From JAKRSD01 sp964473995 (GTDB lineage: Bacteria; Bacteroidota; Bacteroidia; CAIKAF01), in contig CAYYRB010000013.1 of assembly GCA_964473995.1 (NCBI GenBank), forward strand, positions 1-48,747: 48,747 nucleotides of DNA, written 5' to 3'. The notes below the pieces were generated by a model, which searched no databases, was not told the origin of the DNA, and saw only the letters and a list, made by a program, of their open reading frames with translations. This document shows, one piece after another, positions 41,817 to 48,747 of the stretch (within the stretch, counting starts at the first letter, position 1; the number at the start of each line of letters is the position of its first letter). Position numbers and translations under genes: made by a program.

Positions 41817-41909
41817 CTATTTTTTCTTTTTGTGCCGGTTTTTTCTAAGTCTTTTCTTGCGCTTGTGCGTGTTTATTTTACTTCTTTTTCTTTTTTTACC
41901 GCAAGGCAT
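41817..41909 (-). CDS. 30-residue AURKAIP1/COX24-type ribosomal protein
   Basis: A very short gene: MPCGKKRKRSKINTHKRKKR followed by LRKNRHKKKK and TAG. 21 of 30 residues are Lys, Arg or His. It closely matches the small basic protein annotated in Bacteroidota as AURKAIP1/COX24-domain protein (typical opening MPSGKKRKRHK). That domain is also in mitochondrial mS38 and mycobacterial bS22, so a 30S subunit role near the decoding centre is likely, but inferred. It is in line with the TPR gene upstream (29-base gap) and RNase G downstream. Confidence 0.85.
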   Translation of the reverse strand: MPCGKKRKRSKINTHKRKKRLRKNRHKKKK

Positions 41910-41938
41910 AACATTAAATTTAATGATGAATATTGCTT

Positions 41939-42772
41939 TTAAAGTCCGTAATTTTCTTTTAGGTAGTTCTCAGCTTCTTTTGCAGCCTCTTCATCCGGCG
42001 CATGTTTCTGGTATTCCTTGAGGAATAATGCGGCTTTCGCTTTATCCCCCATTTTGGCATACGTTTCGGCTTTGAAGAAGTAGGCATCGTGATAATTGGG
42101 GTCGGCTTCCAAAATCTGATCAAACCGGTTGATGGCTTTATCAAATTGGTTGGAGAGGATAGAAAAATCGGCGAGCTGGAGAAGGGCACGGATATTTTTG
42201 GGGTCTGCATCAACCACTTCCCTCAGCAGGGCAATACCCTCCATGGGGTTTTGTGATTTGCGGACCAGCACCGTACCTAAGCCGGTTTTTGCCGTAAGGT
42301 TTTGAGGTGAAAGTTCCAATGCTTTGCGGTAACATTCTTCTGCTTTGTCCCACCGAAAAGGGCGATTTTCATCATCTCCGAAGTCAGCCATGCTCAGGTA
42401 GCGGTCTCCTGTGATATTCCAGTCTTCAGGAGATTTTGTGAGTGCCGCCTTGTCTTCCATAAAAAGCACCGCAGCTCCCGGGTATTTCTGAACATCCCAA
42501 AATAAAATCATCTCATTCAAAACGGACTCTTTTTCTTTTTCGCCGGAAGTTTCATAAAGCTTTTTTTCCAACGCGTTTATTTGTTCGAGCGACTCTTTTT
42601 TGAGCGATTTCTTAATTTCGGTCAACTGATTGTCAAGGTCTTTTTTTACCTCAGCAACCGCTTTTTTCTCCAGGTTTTTTTCGGAATAATTTTTGGGTGC
42701 CGCAAAAACAAGAACGAACAGAACCAAAGCTCCGCCGGTTGTCAGCAGTTGTATGACTTTAGCTCTGTTCAA
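41939..42772 (-). CDS. Membrane-anchored TPR-repeat protein
   Basis: 277 residues. A single hydrophobic segment (LLTTGGALVLFVLVFAAP, residues 10-27) follows a short basic N-terminus, so it is probably anchored with the rest outside the cytoplasm. Next is a charged coiled-coil-like stretch (NLEKKAVAEVKKDLDNQL), then at least three TPR units, for example AEECYRKALELSPQNLTAKT, ALLREVVDADPKNIRALL and AINRFDQILEADPNYHDAYF. It should be a protein-protein scaffold; the partner is unknown. The start is TTG at 42772, since the nearby ATG at 42780 is out of frame. It lies 11 bases after HU, so cotranscription is likely. Confidence 0.8.
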   Translation of the reverse strand: MNRAKVIQLLTTGGALVLFVLVFAAPKNYSEKNLEKKAVAEVKKDLDNQLTEIKKSLKKESLEQINALEKKLYETSGEKEKESVLNEMILFWDVQKYPGAAVLFMEDKAALTKSPEDWNITGDRYLSMADFGDDENRPFRWDKAEECYRKALELSPQNLTAKTGLGTVLVRKSQNPMEGIALLREVVDADPKNIRALLQLADFSILSNQFDKAINRFDQILEADPNYHDAYFFKAETYAKMGDKAKAALFLKEYQKHAPDEEAAKEAENYLKENYGL

Positions 42773-42783
42773 TCGTTCATAGA

Positions 42784-43068
42784 TTATTTAACTTTTTTCT
42801 TCACCTGGTCCATGAATACTTTGGCAGGCTTGAAAGAAGGTATGTTGTGAGCGGGGATAAGAATGGTAGTGTTTTTGCTGATGTTGCGTCCTTTCTTCTC
42901 AGCTCTTCTTTTAATGATAAAACTGCCGAACCCTCTCAGATACACATTCTCGCCTTTTGACAAAGAATCTTTTACATTTTTCATCATGGCTTCCACTACA
43001 GCCTGTACGGCCACTTTTTCTACTCCGGTCGTCTCGGAAATCTGGTTTACGATCTCAGCTTTTGTCAT
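42784..43068 (-). CDS. HU/IHF-family DNA-binding protein
   Basis: Histone-like DNA-bending protein of 94 residues, slightly longer than E. coli HU. It begins MTKAEIVNQISETTGVEK. RGFGSFIIKRRAEKKGRNI is the beta-arm signature, and IPAHNIPSFKPAKVFMDQV the typical C-terminal helix. It acts on the nucleoid as a dimer. It is divergent from mutY and followed by the TPR gene. Confidence 0.95.
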   Translation of the reverse strand: MTKAEIVNQISETTGVEKVAVQAVVEAMMKNVKDSLSKGENVYLRGFGSFIIKRRAEKKGRNISKNTTILIPAHNIPSFKPAKVFMDQVKKKVK

Positions 43069-43125
43069 TATTTCTTAGGTTTTATATTGATACTCTTATA
43101 GATTGCTTATTTTTCAATCGGGGTG

Positions 43126-43133
43126 CAAATGTA
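43126..43133 (-). promoter_or_regulatory. -7 promoter element for the HU gene
   Basis: On the minus strand TACATTTG, an exact TAnnTTTG match, about 57 bases before the HU ATG. It sits 26 bases before the mutY start on the other strand. Confidence 0.5.
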
Positions 43134-43159
43134 CGCGTCATTTTTTGATTTTTGTACCC

Positions 43160-44200
43160 GTGGAACATAAAATTTCGGAACTTTTAATAAAAAAATACCG
43201 CCAAATCAAGCGCGACTTGCCTTGGAGGCATACCAAAGATCCCTATTTGATATGGCTTTCCGAGGTGATTTTGCAACAGACACGGGTAGCACAGGGGCTG
43301 CCTTATTACCTGAAAATGGCTGAACGGTTTCCCGATGTGTTATCCTTGGCAGCCGCCGATGAGGATGAGGTTTTGAAGCTTTGGCAGGGACTTGGATATT
43401 ACTCCCGTGCACGAAACATGCAGGCCACGGCCAAAGAGGTAGTTTCCCGATTCAACGGACAATTTCCCCGTACATATCAGGAACTTATTTCGCTGCGAGG
43501 GGTAGGCGATTATACGGCATCCGCTGTGGCCTCTTTTTCCTCGGATGAACCCGCTGCCGTGGTGGATGGAAATGTTATACGGGTTTTATCCCGGCTGTTT
43601 GCTATTTCCACCTCGGCCGATTCAGTTGCGGGCAAACGCCTATTTAAGGAGGTGGCAACGGAAATTCTGGGCAAGAAGCATCCCGGCCTTCACAACCAGG
43701 CCCTTATGGAATTTGGGGCTTTAGTATGCACACCGCGCAATCCGGGTTGTGCCACCTGCGATTTGGCCTTTTTATGTCAGGCAAGATCAAACAATGAAGT
43801 GTTGCGATTTCCTGTGAAAAAGGAAAAGAAGAAACCCCGCGACAGATTCTTTACCTTCGTACATTTCCGCAGCCGGGGCAAAACATGGATTGAAAAGCGC
43901 GGTGATTCCGAAATTTGGAAAGGGCTCTACCAATTTCCGCTATTGGAAACGGAAAGGTTGCCCCAAATCGATGAATTGCCGAAATTGATTCAGAGTCGAT
44001 TTGGTTTGAAAAAGAACAGCATAATGAACATTTCTTCGTTGGTTCAGCATCTTTTATCTCATCAAAAACTGCATATTCGTTTCGTTACCGTGTCAGAGGA
44101 ACCGGGCTCCACCCATTCCTCTTTTTTCGCCGTGGACGAAAATATCCTCGATCAGTTCGCTTTTCCGGTGGTGATCGCCAGATATCTTTCTGATCGGTGA
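43160..44200 (+). CDS. mutY: A/G-specific adenine glycosylase
   Basis: DNA repair enzyme that removes adenine mispaired with 8-oxoguanine. About 346 residues from a GTG start at 43160 (VEHKISELLI); the frame continues upstream but would cover the HU promoter. Signatures: LSEVILQQTRVAQGLPYY with the catalytic Glu, helix-hairpin-helix LRGVGDYTASAVASF with catalytic Asp in VVDGNVIRVL, and the 4Fe-4S ligands Cys190, Cys197, Cys200 and Cys206 (C-X6-C-X2-C-X5-C). The C-terminal third is the NUDIX-like 8-oxoG recognition domain. It starts the mutY-ssb-gldE-gldD block. Confidence 0.93.
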   Translation: MEHKISELLIKKYRQIKRDLPWRHTKDPYLIWLSEVILQQTRVAQGLPYYLKMAERFPDVLSLAAADEDEVLKLWQGLGYYSRARNMQATAKEVVSRFNGQFPRTYQELISLRGVGDYTASAVASFSSDEPAAVVDGNVIRVLSRLFAISTSADSVAGKRLFKEVATEILGKKHPGLHNQALMEFGALVCTPRNPGCATCDLAFLCQARSNNEVLRFPVKKEKKKPRDRFFTFVHFRSRGKTWIEKRGDSEIWKGLYQFPLLETERLPQIDELPKLIQSRFGLKKNSIMNISSLVQHLLSHQKLHIRFVTVSEEPGSTHSSFFAVDENILDQFAFPVVIARYLSDR

Positions 44201-44278
44201 TGATTTCTTTTGCACGGCCTTAAATTTAGTTGTCAAGTTTTTCTGCCTGCCTTTAAACAGAAAAATGGACCCGATGAC

Positions 44279-44308
44279 TTGGTAATTTTGCGGCAATTTA
44301 TATTTTTG
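44279..44308 (+). promoter_or_regulatory. Promoter for ssb
   Basis: TTG at 44279-44281, 19-base spacer, TATTTTTG at 44301-44308, a full -33/-7 match; the ATG is 29 bases downstream. A second TAATTTTG lies at 44283-44290. Confidence 0.6.
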
Positions 44309-44337
44309 GTGTTGACAATTCAATATTCGGATAATTC

Positions 44338-44802
44338 ATGAACGGAGTAAACAAAGTGATTTTGGTGGGAAATATGGGAATGGATCCGGTATACACCAAG
44401 TTGGATAACGGTGCTTCTAAGGCTCGTATCCGCATGGCTACCACCGAAACCTACCGCAACGTGCAGGGTGAACGTTTTGATCGTACGGAATGGCATACCA
44501 TCATCCTTTGGCGGGGCTTGGCCGACCTCGCTGAAAAATACCTGCACAAAGGAAGTCGGATTTATGTTGAAGGAAAATTGCGTACCCGGCAGGTTACCGG
44601 GCAGGACGGTGTGAAGAAAAACATCACGGAAATCGAAGCGGAAAATTTGGTTATGCTAGACCGCCGCCAGGATGCTCCCGGAGGGAAGTCCACCTCCCCC
44701 GAAGGTTATGATTTTGTTTCACCCAATTCCCGGGCTGAAAACGCATCACCAAGTCATGACAGCCCTTTTGATGCCGATTTGGAAAACTCCATCGGATTCT
44801 GA
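44338..44802 (+). CDS. ssb: Single-stranded DNA-binding protein
   Basis: OB-fold protein of 154 residues that coats single-stranded DNA in replication and repair. It begins MNGVNKVILVGNMGMDP; EWHTIILWRGLADLAEKYLHKGSRIYVEGKL is the canonical core (shown here in parts: EWHTIILWRGLA and KGSRIYVEGKL). The flexible C-terminal linker ends in DADLENSIGF: acidic and Phe-terminated, but without the usual DDIPF/DDLPF tip. Same strand as mutY, 137 bases downstream. Confidence 0.95.
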   Translation: MNGVNKVILVGNMGMDPVYTKLDNGASKARIRMATTETYRNVQGERFDRTEWHTIILWRGLADLAEKYLHKGSRIYVEGKLRTRQVTGQDGVKKNITEIEAENLVMLDRRQDAPGGKSTSPEGYDFVSPNSRAENASPSHDSPFDADLENSIGF

Positions 44803-44829
44803 TTTTTTGTTAACTTAAACTTGTAAATT

Positions 44830-46761
44830 TTGGACGACCCCGGCGGTTATTTAATCTATCTTTTTCCGCAACTCCATCAGTGGATGTTTGCGGGTGCTTT
44901 TCATCCTACCGTAGGCATTCTTTCGGTGATTCTTCTCCTGATTATTTCCGGTTTGATTTCTGCTTCCGAGGTGGCTTTTTTTTCACTTTCACCAAAAGAA
45001 TTGGATCAAATAGAAGAAGGACCCGCAAAAAAAAGACTTACGGTTCTTTTAGGTAAACCCAAATCCCTTCTCGCTACCATTCTGTTGTTAAACAATACCG
45101 TGAACATCGGTATCGTAGTGGTTTCAGATGATCTGCTAAAAAATGTATCCTGGCAAAATACACCCGATTGGCTTGTGTTTTCGATAAAGGTGGTGCTCAT
45201 CACCTTCGTTATCCTTCTTTTTGGAGAAATTACCCCCAAAGTTTACGCCACCAAGCACAACCTTACTTTAGCCAAGTTTTTTTCAGGCGTTATGTCCTTT
45301 TTGGTGCGTATGTTTCGCCCATTTACCTGGACTTTGGTCACTATGTCCTCTTTTTTGGACAATCGCCTAAAGAAAAAGGGCAATGCATTTTCGGTAGAAA
45401 AACTGACCGATGCACTTGAACTGACCACCGGCGAAGAAATCAGTGATGAAGAACACAAAATGCTGAAGGGAATCGCCGAGTTCGGCTCTCTTGACGTGTA
45501 TTCCATCATGACACCACGCACGGATGTGGCTATGGTAAATGTGGAAATGCCACTACCCACCGTTCTTCATGAAATCCTAAAAACAGGATATTCCCGAATG
45601 CCCGTATTCCGGGAAAAGGAAGATCAAATCGTAGGAATTCTCTACATTAAGGACATCCTTCCTTACATCAATGAGGCTGAAGACTTTGCCTGGCCTAAGT
45701 TGCTTCGTGAACCGTTTTTTGTGCCCGAAAACAAAAAAATTGATGATCTGCTGAAAGAATTTCAGTCCAAAAAAATGCATATGGCCCTAGTAGTGGATGA
45801 ATTTGGCGGCTTTGAAGGTCTGGTAACGCTTGAGGATATCATTGAGCAGATTATCGGTGAAATCAATGACGAGCATGATGATGATGCGGTAGATTTCCAC
45901 AAAATCACCGACCACGAATTCATTTTTGCAGGTAAGACCTCCGTGACTGATTTTTTGAGAATCGTGGATTTTGAGAAAGACTTCTTTGCTGATATTGAAT
46001 CGGAACCGGAGACCTTAGCCGGGGTCTTATTGGAGTTATCCGGGAAAATTCCCTCACGTGAACAAAAAATCACCTTTAAAAATATAACCTTCCGTGTGTT
46101 AAACGCCGATTCCCGCCGCGTTAACAGGTTAAAGGTATCTATTGCTCCAGACGATGAATCACAAGGCGTTGTGGTAAAAACGCGTATGCCTTTGGGGTTT
46201 ATTTTTTTCGGACTTGTTCTTTCTTTTTTTACATCCTGCGGTGGAGATAAAGAACCTATACCGCGCCCGAAGGGATATTGGGAAATCGCCTTTCCCAAAA
46301 AAGAATATCGGATGTACGACAGCCTATGCCCGTTTACGTTTGAGTATCCCGTTTATGCGCAAATCAGTCCCTTTACCCGCGATGTGTCGAAAATCTGTTG
46401 GTTCGATATCGTTTTTCCTGATTATCGGGCTACGCTGCATGTGAGTTATGAGGATGTGGGAAATGATTTTGTGCGATTTTCAGAAGACCAGCATACACTC
46501 GCCTACAAACATACCTCCAAGGCCAATGCCATTGAAGAGATTTTTATCGAAGCACCCGAAGATCGGGTATGGGGGATTATTTATGATATCCAAGGCGATG
46601 CCGCTTCCAATTTTCAGTTTCATGTAACCGATAGTCAGCGTCATTTTCTTCGGGGCTCTCTCTACTTTGATTTTAAGGCCAATCAAGACAGCACGTCACC
46701 CGTTCTGGATTTTCTCAAACAGGATATTACACGTCTGGTTGAGACGGTGAAATGGAAGTAG
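44830..46761 (+). CDS. GldE-GldD fusion: CBS/CorC membrane protein plus gliding lipoprotein
   Basis: One uninterrupted frame of 643 residues. Residues 1-440 are GldE: a DUF21/CNNM domain with about four membrane helices (ISGLISASEVAFFSLSP), a CBS pair (YSIMTPRTDVAMV) and a CorC/HlyC domain. Residues 453-643 are GldD: a lipoprotein signal (MPLGFIFFGLVLSFFTSC, Cys470) and GldD-type sequence (RPKGYWEIAFPKKEY, FQFHVTDSQRHF). In Flavobacterium johnsoniae these are separate neighbouring genes needed for gliding and type IX secretion. The start is TTG at 44830. It could be a true fusion, a stop lost to a sequencing indel, or GldD could start internally at GTG/ATG near 46174-46186. Confidence 0.88.
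   Translation: MDDPGGYLIYLFPQLHQWMFAGAFHPTVGILSVILLLIISGLISASEVAFFSLSPKELDQIEEGPAKKRLTVLLGKPKSLLATILLLNNTVNIGIVVVSDDLLKNVSWQNTPDWLVFSIKVVLITFVILLFGEITPKVYATKHNLTLAKFFSGVMSFLVRMFRPFTWTLVTMSSFLDNRLKKKGNAFSVEKLTDALELTTGEEISDEEHKMLKGIAEFGSLDVYSIMTPRTDVAMVNVEMPLPTVLHEILKTGYSRMPVFREKEDQIVGILYIKDILPYINEAEDFAWPKLLREPFFVPENKKIDDLLKEFQSKKMHMALVVDEFGGFEGLVTLEDIIEQIIGEINDEHDDDAVDFHKITDHEFIFAGKTSVTDFLRIVDFEKDFFADIESEPETLAGVLLELSGKIPSREQKITFKNITFRVLNADSRRVNRLKVSIAPDDESQGVVVKTRMPLGFIFFGLVLSFFTSCGGDKEPIPRPKGYWEIAFPKKEYRMYDSLCPFTFEYPVYAQISPFTRDVSKICWFDIVFPDYRATLHVSYEDVGNDFVRFSEDQHTLAYKHTSKANAIEEIFIEAPEDRVWGIIYDIQGDAASNFQFHVTDSQRHFLRGSLYFDFKANQDSTSPVLDFLKQDITRLVETVKWK
46186..46239 (+). other. gldD: Internal lipoprotein signal sequence of the GldD part
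   Basis: ATG at 46186 opens a hydrophobic stretch ending FFTSC, with Cys at 46237-46239, preceded by Lys-Thr-Arg. In-frame GTG codons just upstream would give a more basic n-region (VKTRMPLG). It could be a separate gldD start, or an internal membrane segment cut by signal peptidase II within the fused polypeptide. Confidence 0.6.
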
Positions 46762-47826
46762 TTATTTGATGCGGTGATAGTAATATAAAGAAATCAGCAA
46801 CAAAACTACCGCACCGGCCTGGTGCAATACGCCGAGCCATATCGGTACCGCCAAAAGCAGAGTAAAAACACCTAGGATAAATTGCAGCGTAATCATCAGC
46901 GCCATTCCGTTCAGCGCCATGCGGGCTTCGTATCGAATTGATGCGAAGCGTCCGGCTACCCAAAGTGCCCAAATGGAAATAAATAAGAGAATACCCAGTG
47001 TCCTATGCATAAATTGGATTCCCGCCAAATTCGGCGACCCATTGTTTGATGTACCGATTAAATTGAGATATACGGGCTTTTGTGCAAAGGTTCCTTCGGC
47101 TACAAATTCTCCGTTCATGAGAGGCCAGGTATTGTAGATTTGCCCGGCATCTTTTCCAGCCACGAAGGCTCCGTAAATTACCTGCACGATCAGCAGTCCG
47201 AAGGTTATTTTCCAACCTGTTTTCAGGAAAGCAGAGCTTGTTTTCACGCCCCGTTGTTCAGGGTGGGTTATGTCCAGAATTATCCACCAAATAAGGGAAA
47301 GTGTGGTCAATGCCGTACAAAGGTGCATGGCCAGTCTGAAATGGCTTACCCTTGGTTCATTCACCAGGCCGCTTTTTACCATGTACCAGCCTAAAAATCC
47401 CTGGAAACCGCCCAGAGCAAAAAGGAAAATAAGTTTTGGAATGGCTTTTCGTGTGAAATATCCTTTTTTCAAAAACCATAAAAAGGGAAGGAGAAATACC
47501 ATTCCTATAAATCTGCCTAAAAATCGGTGAAGCCATTCCCAAAAATAAATTTTCTTGAAGTTCTCTAAAGCCGTAGTGCCTTCTCCGAAATGATATCGGT
47601 TTTTGTCTACATATTCAGGGGTGAGTTTGTACTTTTCAAATTCTTCGTACCATTTTTCTTCCGAAAGCGGGGGTATCGTTCCCGTTACCACATTCCATTC
47701 GGTAATGGATAGGCCAGACTCCGTAAGTCTTGTTATGGCTCCCACTAAAATCATGGTAAATACCAAGAATAATCCGGAGTATAACCAAAGTATGACGGGC
47801 TTCCGTCCTTCTGTTTTTATCAGCAT
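46762..47826 (-). CDS. ctaA: Heme A synthase, COX15/CtaA family
   Basis: Inner-membrane enzyme that oxidises the C8 methyl of heme O to the formyl of heme A for cytochrome oxidase. About 354 residues, eight helices. Opening helix LVFTMILVGAITRLTESGLS with the TRLTESGLS signature, then His ligands in WLHRFLGRFIG, RLAMHLCTAL, FMHRTLGI and VLHQAGAVVLL. The start MLIKTEGRKP at 47826 is preferred over 47835. Its stop directly abuts the stop of the convergent gldE-gldD frame (46761/46762). Points to aerobic respiration with an aa3-type oxidase. Confidence 0.95.
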   Translation of the reverse strand: MLIKTEGRKPVILWLYSGLFLVFTMILVGAITRLTESGLSITEWNVVTGTIPPLSEEKWYEEFEKYKLTPEYVDKNRYHFGEGTTALENFKKIYFWEWLHRFLGRFIGMVFLLPFLWFLKKGYFTRKAIPKLIFLFALGGFQGFLGWYMVKSGLVNEPRVSHFRLAMHLCTALTTLSLIWWIILDITHPEQRGVKTSSAFLKTGWKITFGLLIVQVIYGAFVAGKDAGQIYNTWPLMNGEFVAEGTFAQKPVYLNLIGTSNNGSPNLAGIQFMHRTLGILLFISIWALWVAGRFASIRYEARMALNGMALMITLQFILGVFTLLLAVPIWLGVLHQAGAVVLLLISLYYYHRIK

Positions 47827-47897
47827 ATTCGGCAAAATTGCATTTTTTTGTACGGATTACATTTTATTGAACCGACAAAAGTTAAAACAACGCAACC

Positions 47898-48221
47898 ATG
47901 GAACTGGTTTATGTAGTGGCGGCAGATAGTAAGGAAGCGGAAAAGTTGGCCCAAGGGCTCATTGGGCAGGGTCTTGCCGTTTGTGTGAATATTTTTTCTC
48001 CTGTCAGGACTTATTATACATGGAAAGGAAATCTGGAAACTTCTCAGGAGGTAGTTCTATTAGTGAAAACCGCCCAAGGCTATTTTTCTTTGATAGAGGA
48101 ATTTGTACGAAAGCACCATTCGTACGAGATTCCCGCCATTTTCAGTATCCCCGTTGAAAGGGTCAGTACACCTTACCTCAATTGGATTTGTGGTGAATTG
48201 GAAAAGGGAAAGGAATCCTAA
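47898..48221 (+). CDS. cutA: Divalent cation tolerance protein CutA
   Basis: Small trimeric protein of 107 residues first linked to copper tolerance; its exact role is debated. Family pattern: VVAADSKEAEKLAQGLIGQG in the first helix, AVCVNIFSPVRTYYTWKG, EVVLLVKT, and the HHSYEIPAIFSIPVE motif near the C-terminus. Divergent from heme A synthase. Followed by the RidA gene, which has its own -7 box. Confidence 0.95.
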   Translation: MELVYVVAADSKEAEKLAQGLIGQGLAVCVNIFSPVRTYYTWKGNLETSQEVVLLVKTAQGYFSLIEEFVRKHHSYEIPAIFSIPVERVSTPYLNWICGELEKGKES

Positions 48222-48226
48222 CTTTG
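48198..48226 (+). promoter_or_regulatory. Promoter for the RidA-family gene
   Basis: TTG at 48198-48200, 18-base spacer, TAACTTTG at 48219-48226. The ATG at 48244 is 17 bases downstream. The -33 part lies inside cutA. Confidence 0.5.
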
Positions 48227-48243
48227 CACAAAATTTTCGGGAA

Positions 48244-48669
48244 ATGGGAAATGATAAAACAAAGGCGGTTCATTCCGAAAAGGCTCCGGAGCCGGTCGGG
48301 CATTATCCGCATGCACGCAGGGTGGGAAACCTGCTTTTTCTTTCCGGTGTGGGGCCTCGCGAACGGGGCACCAAGAAAATTCCCGGTGTAGAATTAAATG
48401 AACAAGGAGCTATTGTTTCTTATGATATAGAAGCCCAGTGTCGATCGGTATTTCGCAATGTCAGGCAGATTTTGGAAGACTCTGGCTCTGCTTGGGAAAA
48501 TATGGTTGATGTTACTGTGTTTTTGACGAATATGAAGGATGATTTTTCCGTATACAACAGGCTGTGGGCTGAGTATTTTTCCGAAAATCCTCCGTGTAGG
48601 ACCACGCTTGAAATCAATTGCCTTCCAACGCCGATTGCCATTGAATTGAAAGTTATTGCTACTATATAG
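48244..48669 (+). CDS. RidA-family deaminase, 2-aminomuconate deaminase-like
   Basis: 141 residues from MGNDKTKAVHSEK at 48244; the frame extends further upstream over cutA, but that part does not look like protein of this family and would span the promoter. LLFLSGVGPRERGTKKIPG, AQCRSVFRNVRQIL, MVDVTVFLTNM and NPPCRTTLEINCLPTP match the YjgF/YER057c/UK114 fold; the Arg in CRTT should bind the substrate carboxylate. The GVGPRERGT and IPG part resembles 2-aminomuconate deaminase of the kynurenine route rather than plain RidA. Substrate is inferred. A terminator follows. Confidence 0.9.
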   Translation: MGNDKTKAVHSEKAPEPVGHYPHARRVGNLLFLSGVGPRERGTKKIPGVELNEQGAIVSYDIEAQCRSVFRNVRQILEDSGSAWENMVDVTVFLTNMKDDFSVYNRLWAEYFSENPPCRTTLEINCLPTPIAIELKVIATI

Positions 48670-48698
48670 CGCATACTTTTCTTTTCCTGCTTACAAAC

Positions 48699-48727
48699 AA
48701 AAGCCCGACCTTTCGGGACGGGCTTTT
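48699..48727 (+). terminator. Terminator after the RidA-family gene
   Basis: AAAAGCCCG (48699-48707) pairs with CGGGCTTTT (48719-48727) across an 11-base loop; the 3' arm supplies the T-run. It lies 29 bases after the stop and may work in both directions. Confidence 0.85.
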
Positions 48728-48747
48728 ACAATGAGATGATAGAGCAA

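Noticed and set aside
47833..47840. CAATTTTG on the minus strand as promoter for heme A synthase
   Set aside because: It lacks the TA of the consensus and has no -33 partner.
1..48747. CRISPR array, tRNA/rRNA genes, prophage, transposase or classical antiphage system
   Set aside because: None was seen. The only tandem repeat (39055-39318) has no spacer/repeat alternation and no cas genes, and no clover-leaf or transposase motif was recognised.

Overview
The window looks like part of a draft or metagenome-assembled genome of a marine member of the Bacteroidota, most likely order Flavobacteriales. Evidence: gliding-motility genes gldE and gldD in a mutY-ssb-gldE-gldD block, a proteorhodopsin with the methionine tuning residue common in this phylum, Omp28- and DUF6029-type envelope proteins, a tiny AURKAIP1/COX24-type ribosomal protein, and repeated TAnnTTTG (-7) promoter elements, several with TTG or TTTG about 18-21 bases upstream. 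Shine-Dalgarno sequences are largely absent. Two runs of exactly 100 N (18953-19052 and 39182-39281) are scaffold gaps. Both have a 55-base repeat signature suggesting de Bruijn assembly with k = 55.

Layout. 175-5265 (minus): tryptophan 2,3-dioxygenase, leuS and a 37-kDa nucleoid-associated protein, separated by repeat-rich spacers. 5519-11300 (minus): a tightly packed run trpS, aminotransferase, manC, a small secreted Cys-rich protein, a YdfG-like SDR and an acyl-CoA dehydrogenase. 11655-13735 (plus): proteorhodopsin, a strong terminator, then a CPA2 cation/proton antiporter. 13788-17950: an N-acetylglucosamine-kinase-like protein (minus), then thioredoxin-like, DUF6029 and Omp28-like genes (plus). 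17972-21913 (minus): a large membrane protein split by a spurious gap, an ABC ATPase and an EEP-family hydrolase. 22122-28360 (plus): DEAD-box helicase, nadE, an EamA permease, rplU-rpmA and serS. 28357-31792 (minus): an RsmF-like methyltransferase, a lipoprotein and a BaiN-type flavoprotein, the last sharing a back-to-back promoter with lipB (31827-32540, plus). 32684-37291 (minus): the rimP-nusA-infB operon with a terminator-like leader. 37561-39069: lysS, ending inside a 72-bp tandem repeat. 39319-43068 (minus): PLP deaminase, RNase G, a 30-residue ribosomal protein, a TPR protein and HU. 43160-46761 (plus): mutY, ssb and one open frame joining GldE to GldD. 46762-47826 (minus): heme A synthase. 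47898-48669 (plus): cutA and a RidA-family deaminase, then a terminator.

Most genes are core housekeeping: five aminoacyl-tRNA/NAD synthetases, the transcription/translation operon, ribosomal proteins and DNA repair. They are mixed with envelope and energy genes. Light-driven proton pumping could feed the adjacent antiporter, but no retinal or carotenoid gene is present here. No tRNA, rRNA, CRISPR array, insertion sequence or phage gene was recognised.

The points most worth a second look are the continuous GldE-GldD reading frame, the hairpin plus T-tract between the rimP promoter and its start codon, the unrecognised ABC ATPase/membrane protein pair, the overlapping divergent promoters of baiN and lipB, the tandem repeat that contains the lysS stop codon, and the Cys-motif trio TlpA-DUF6029-Omp28.
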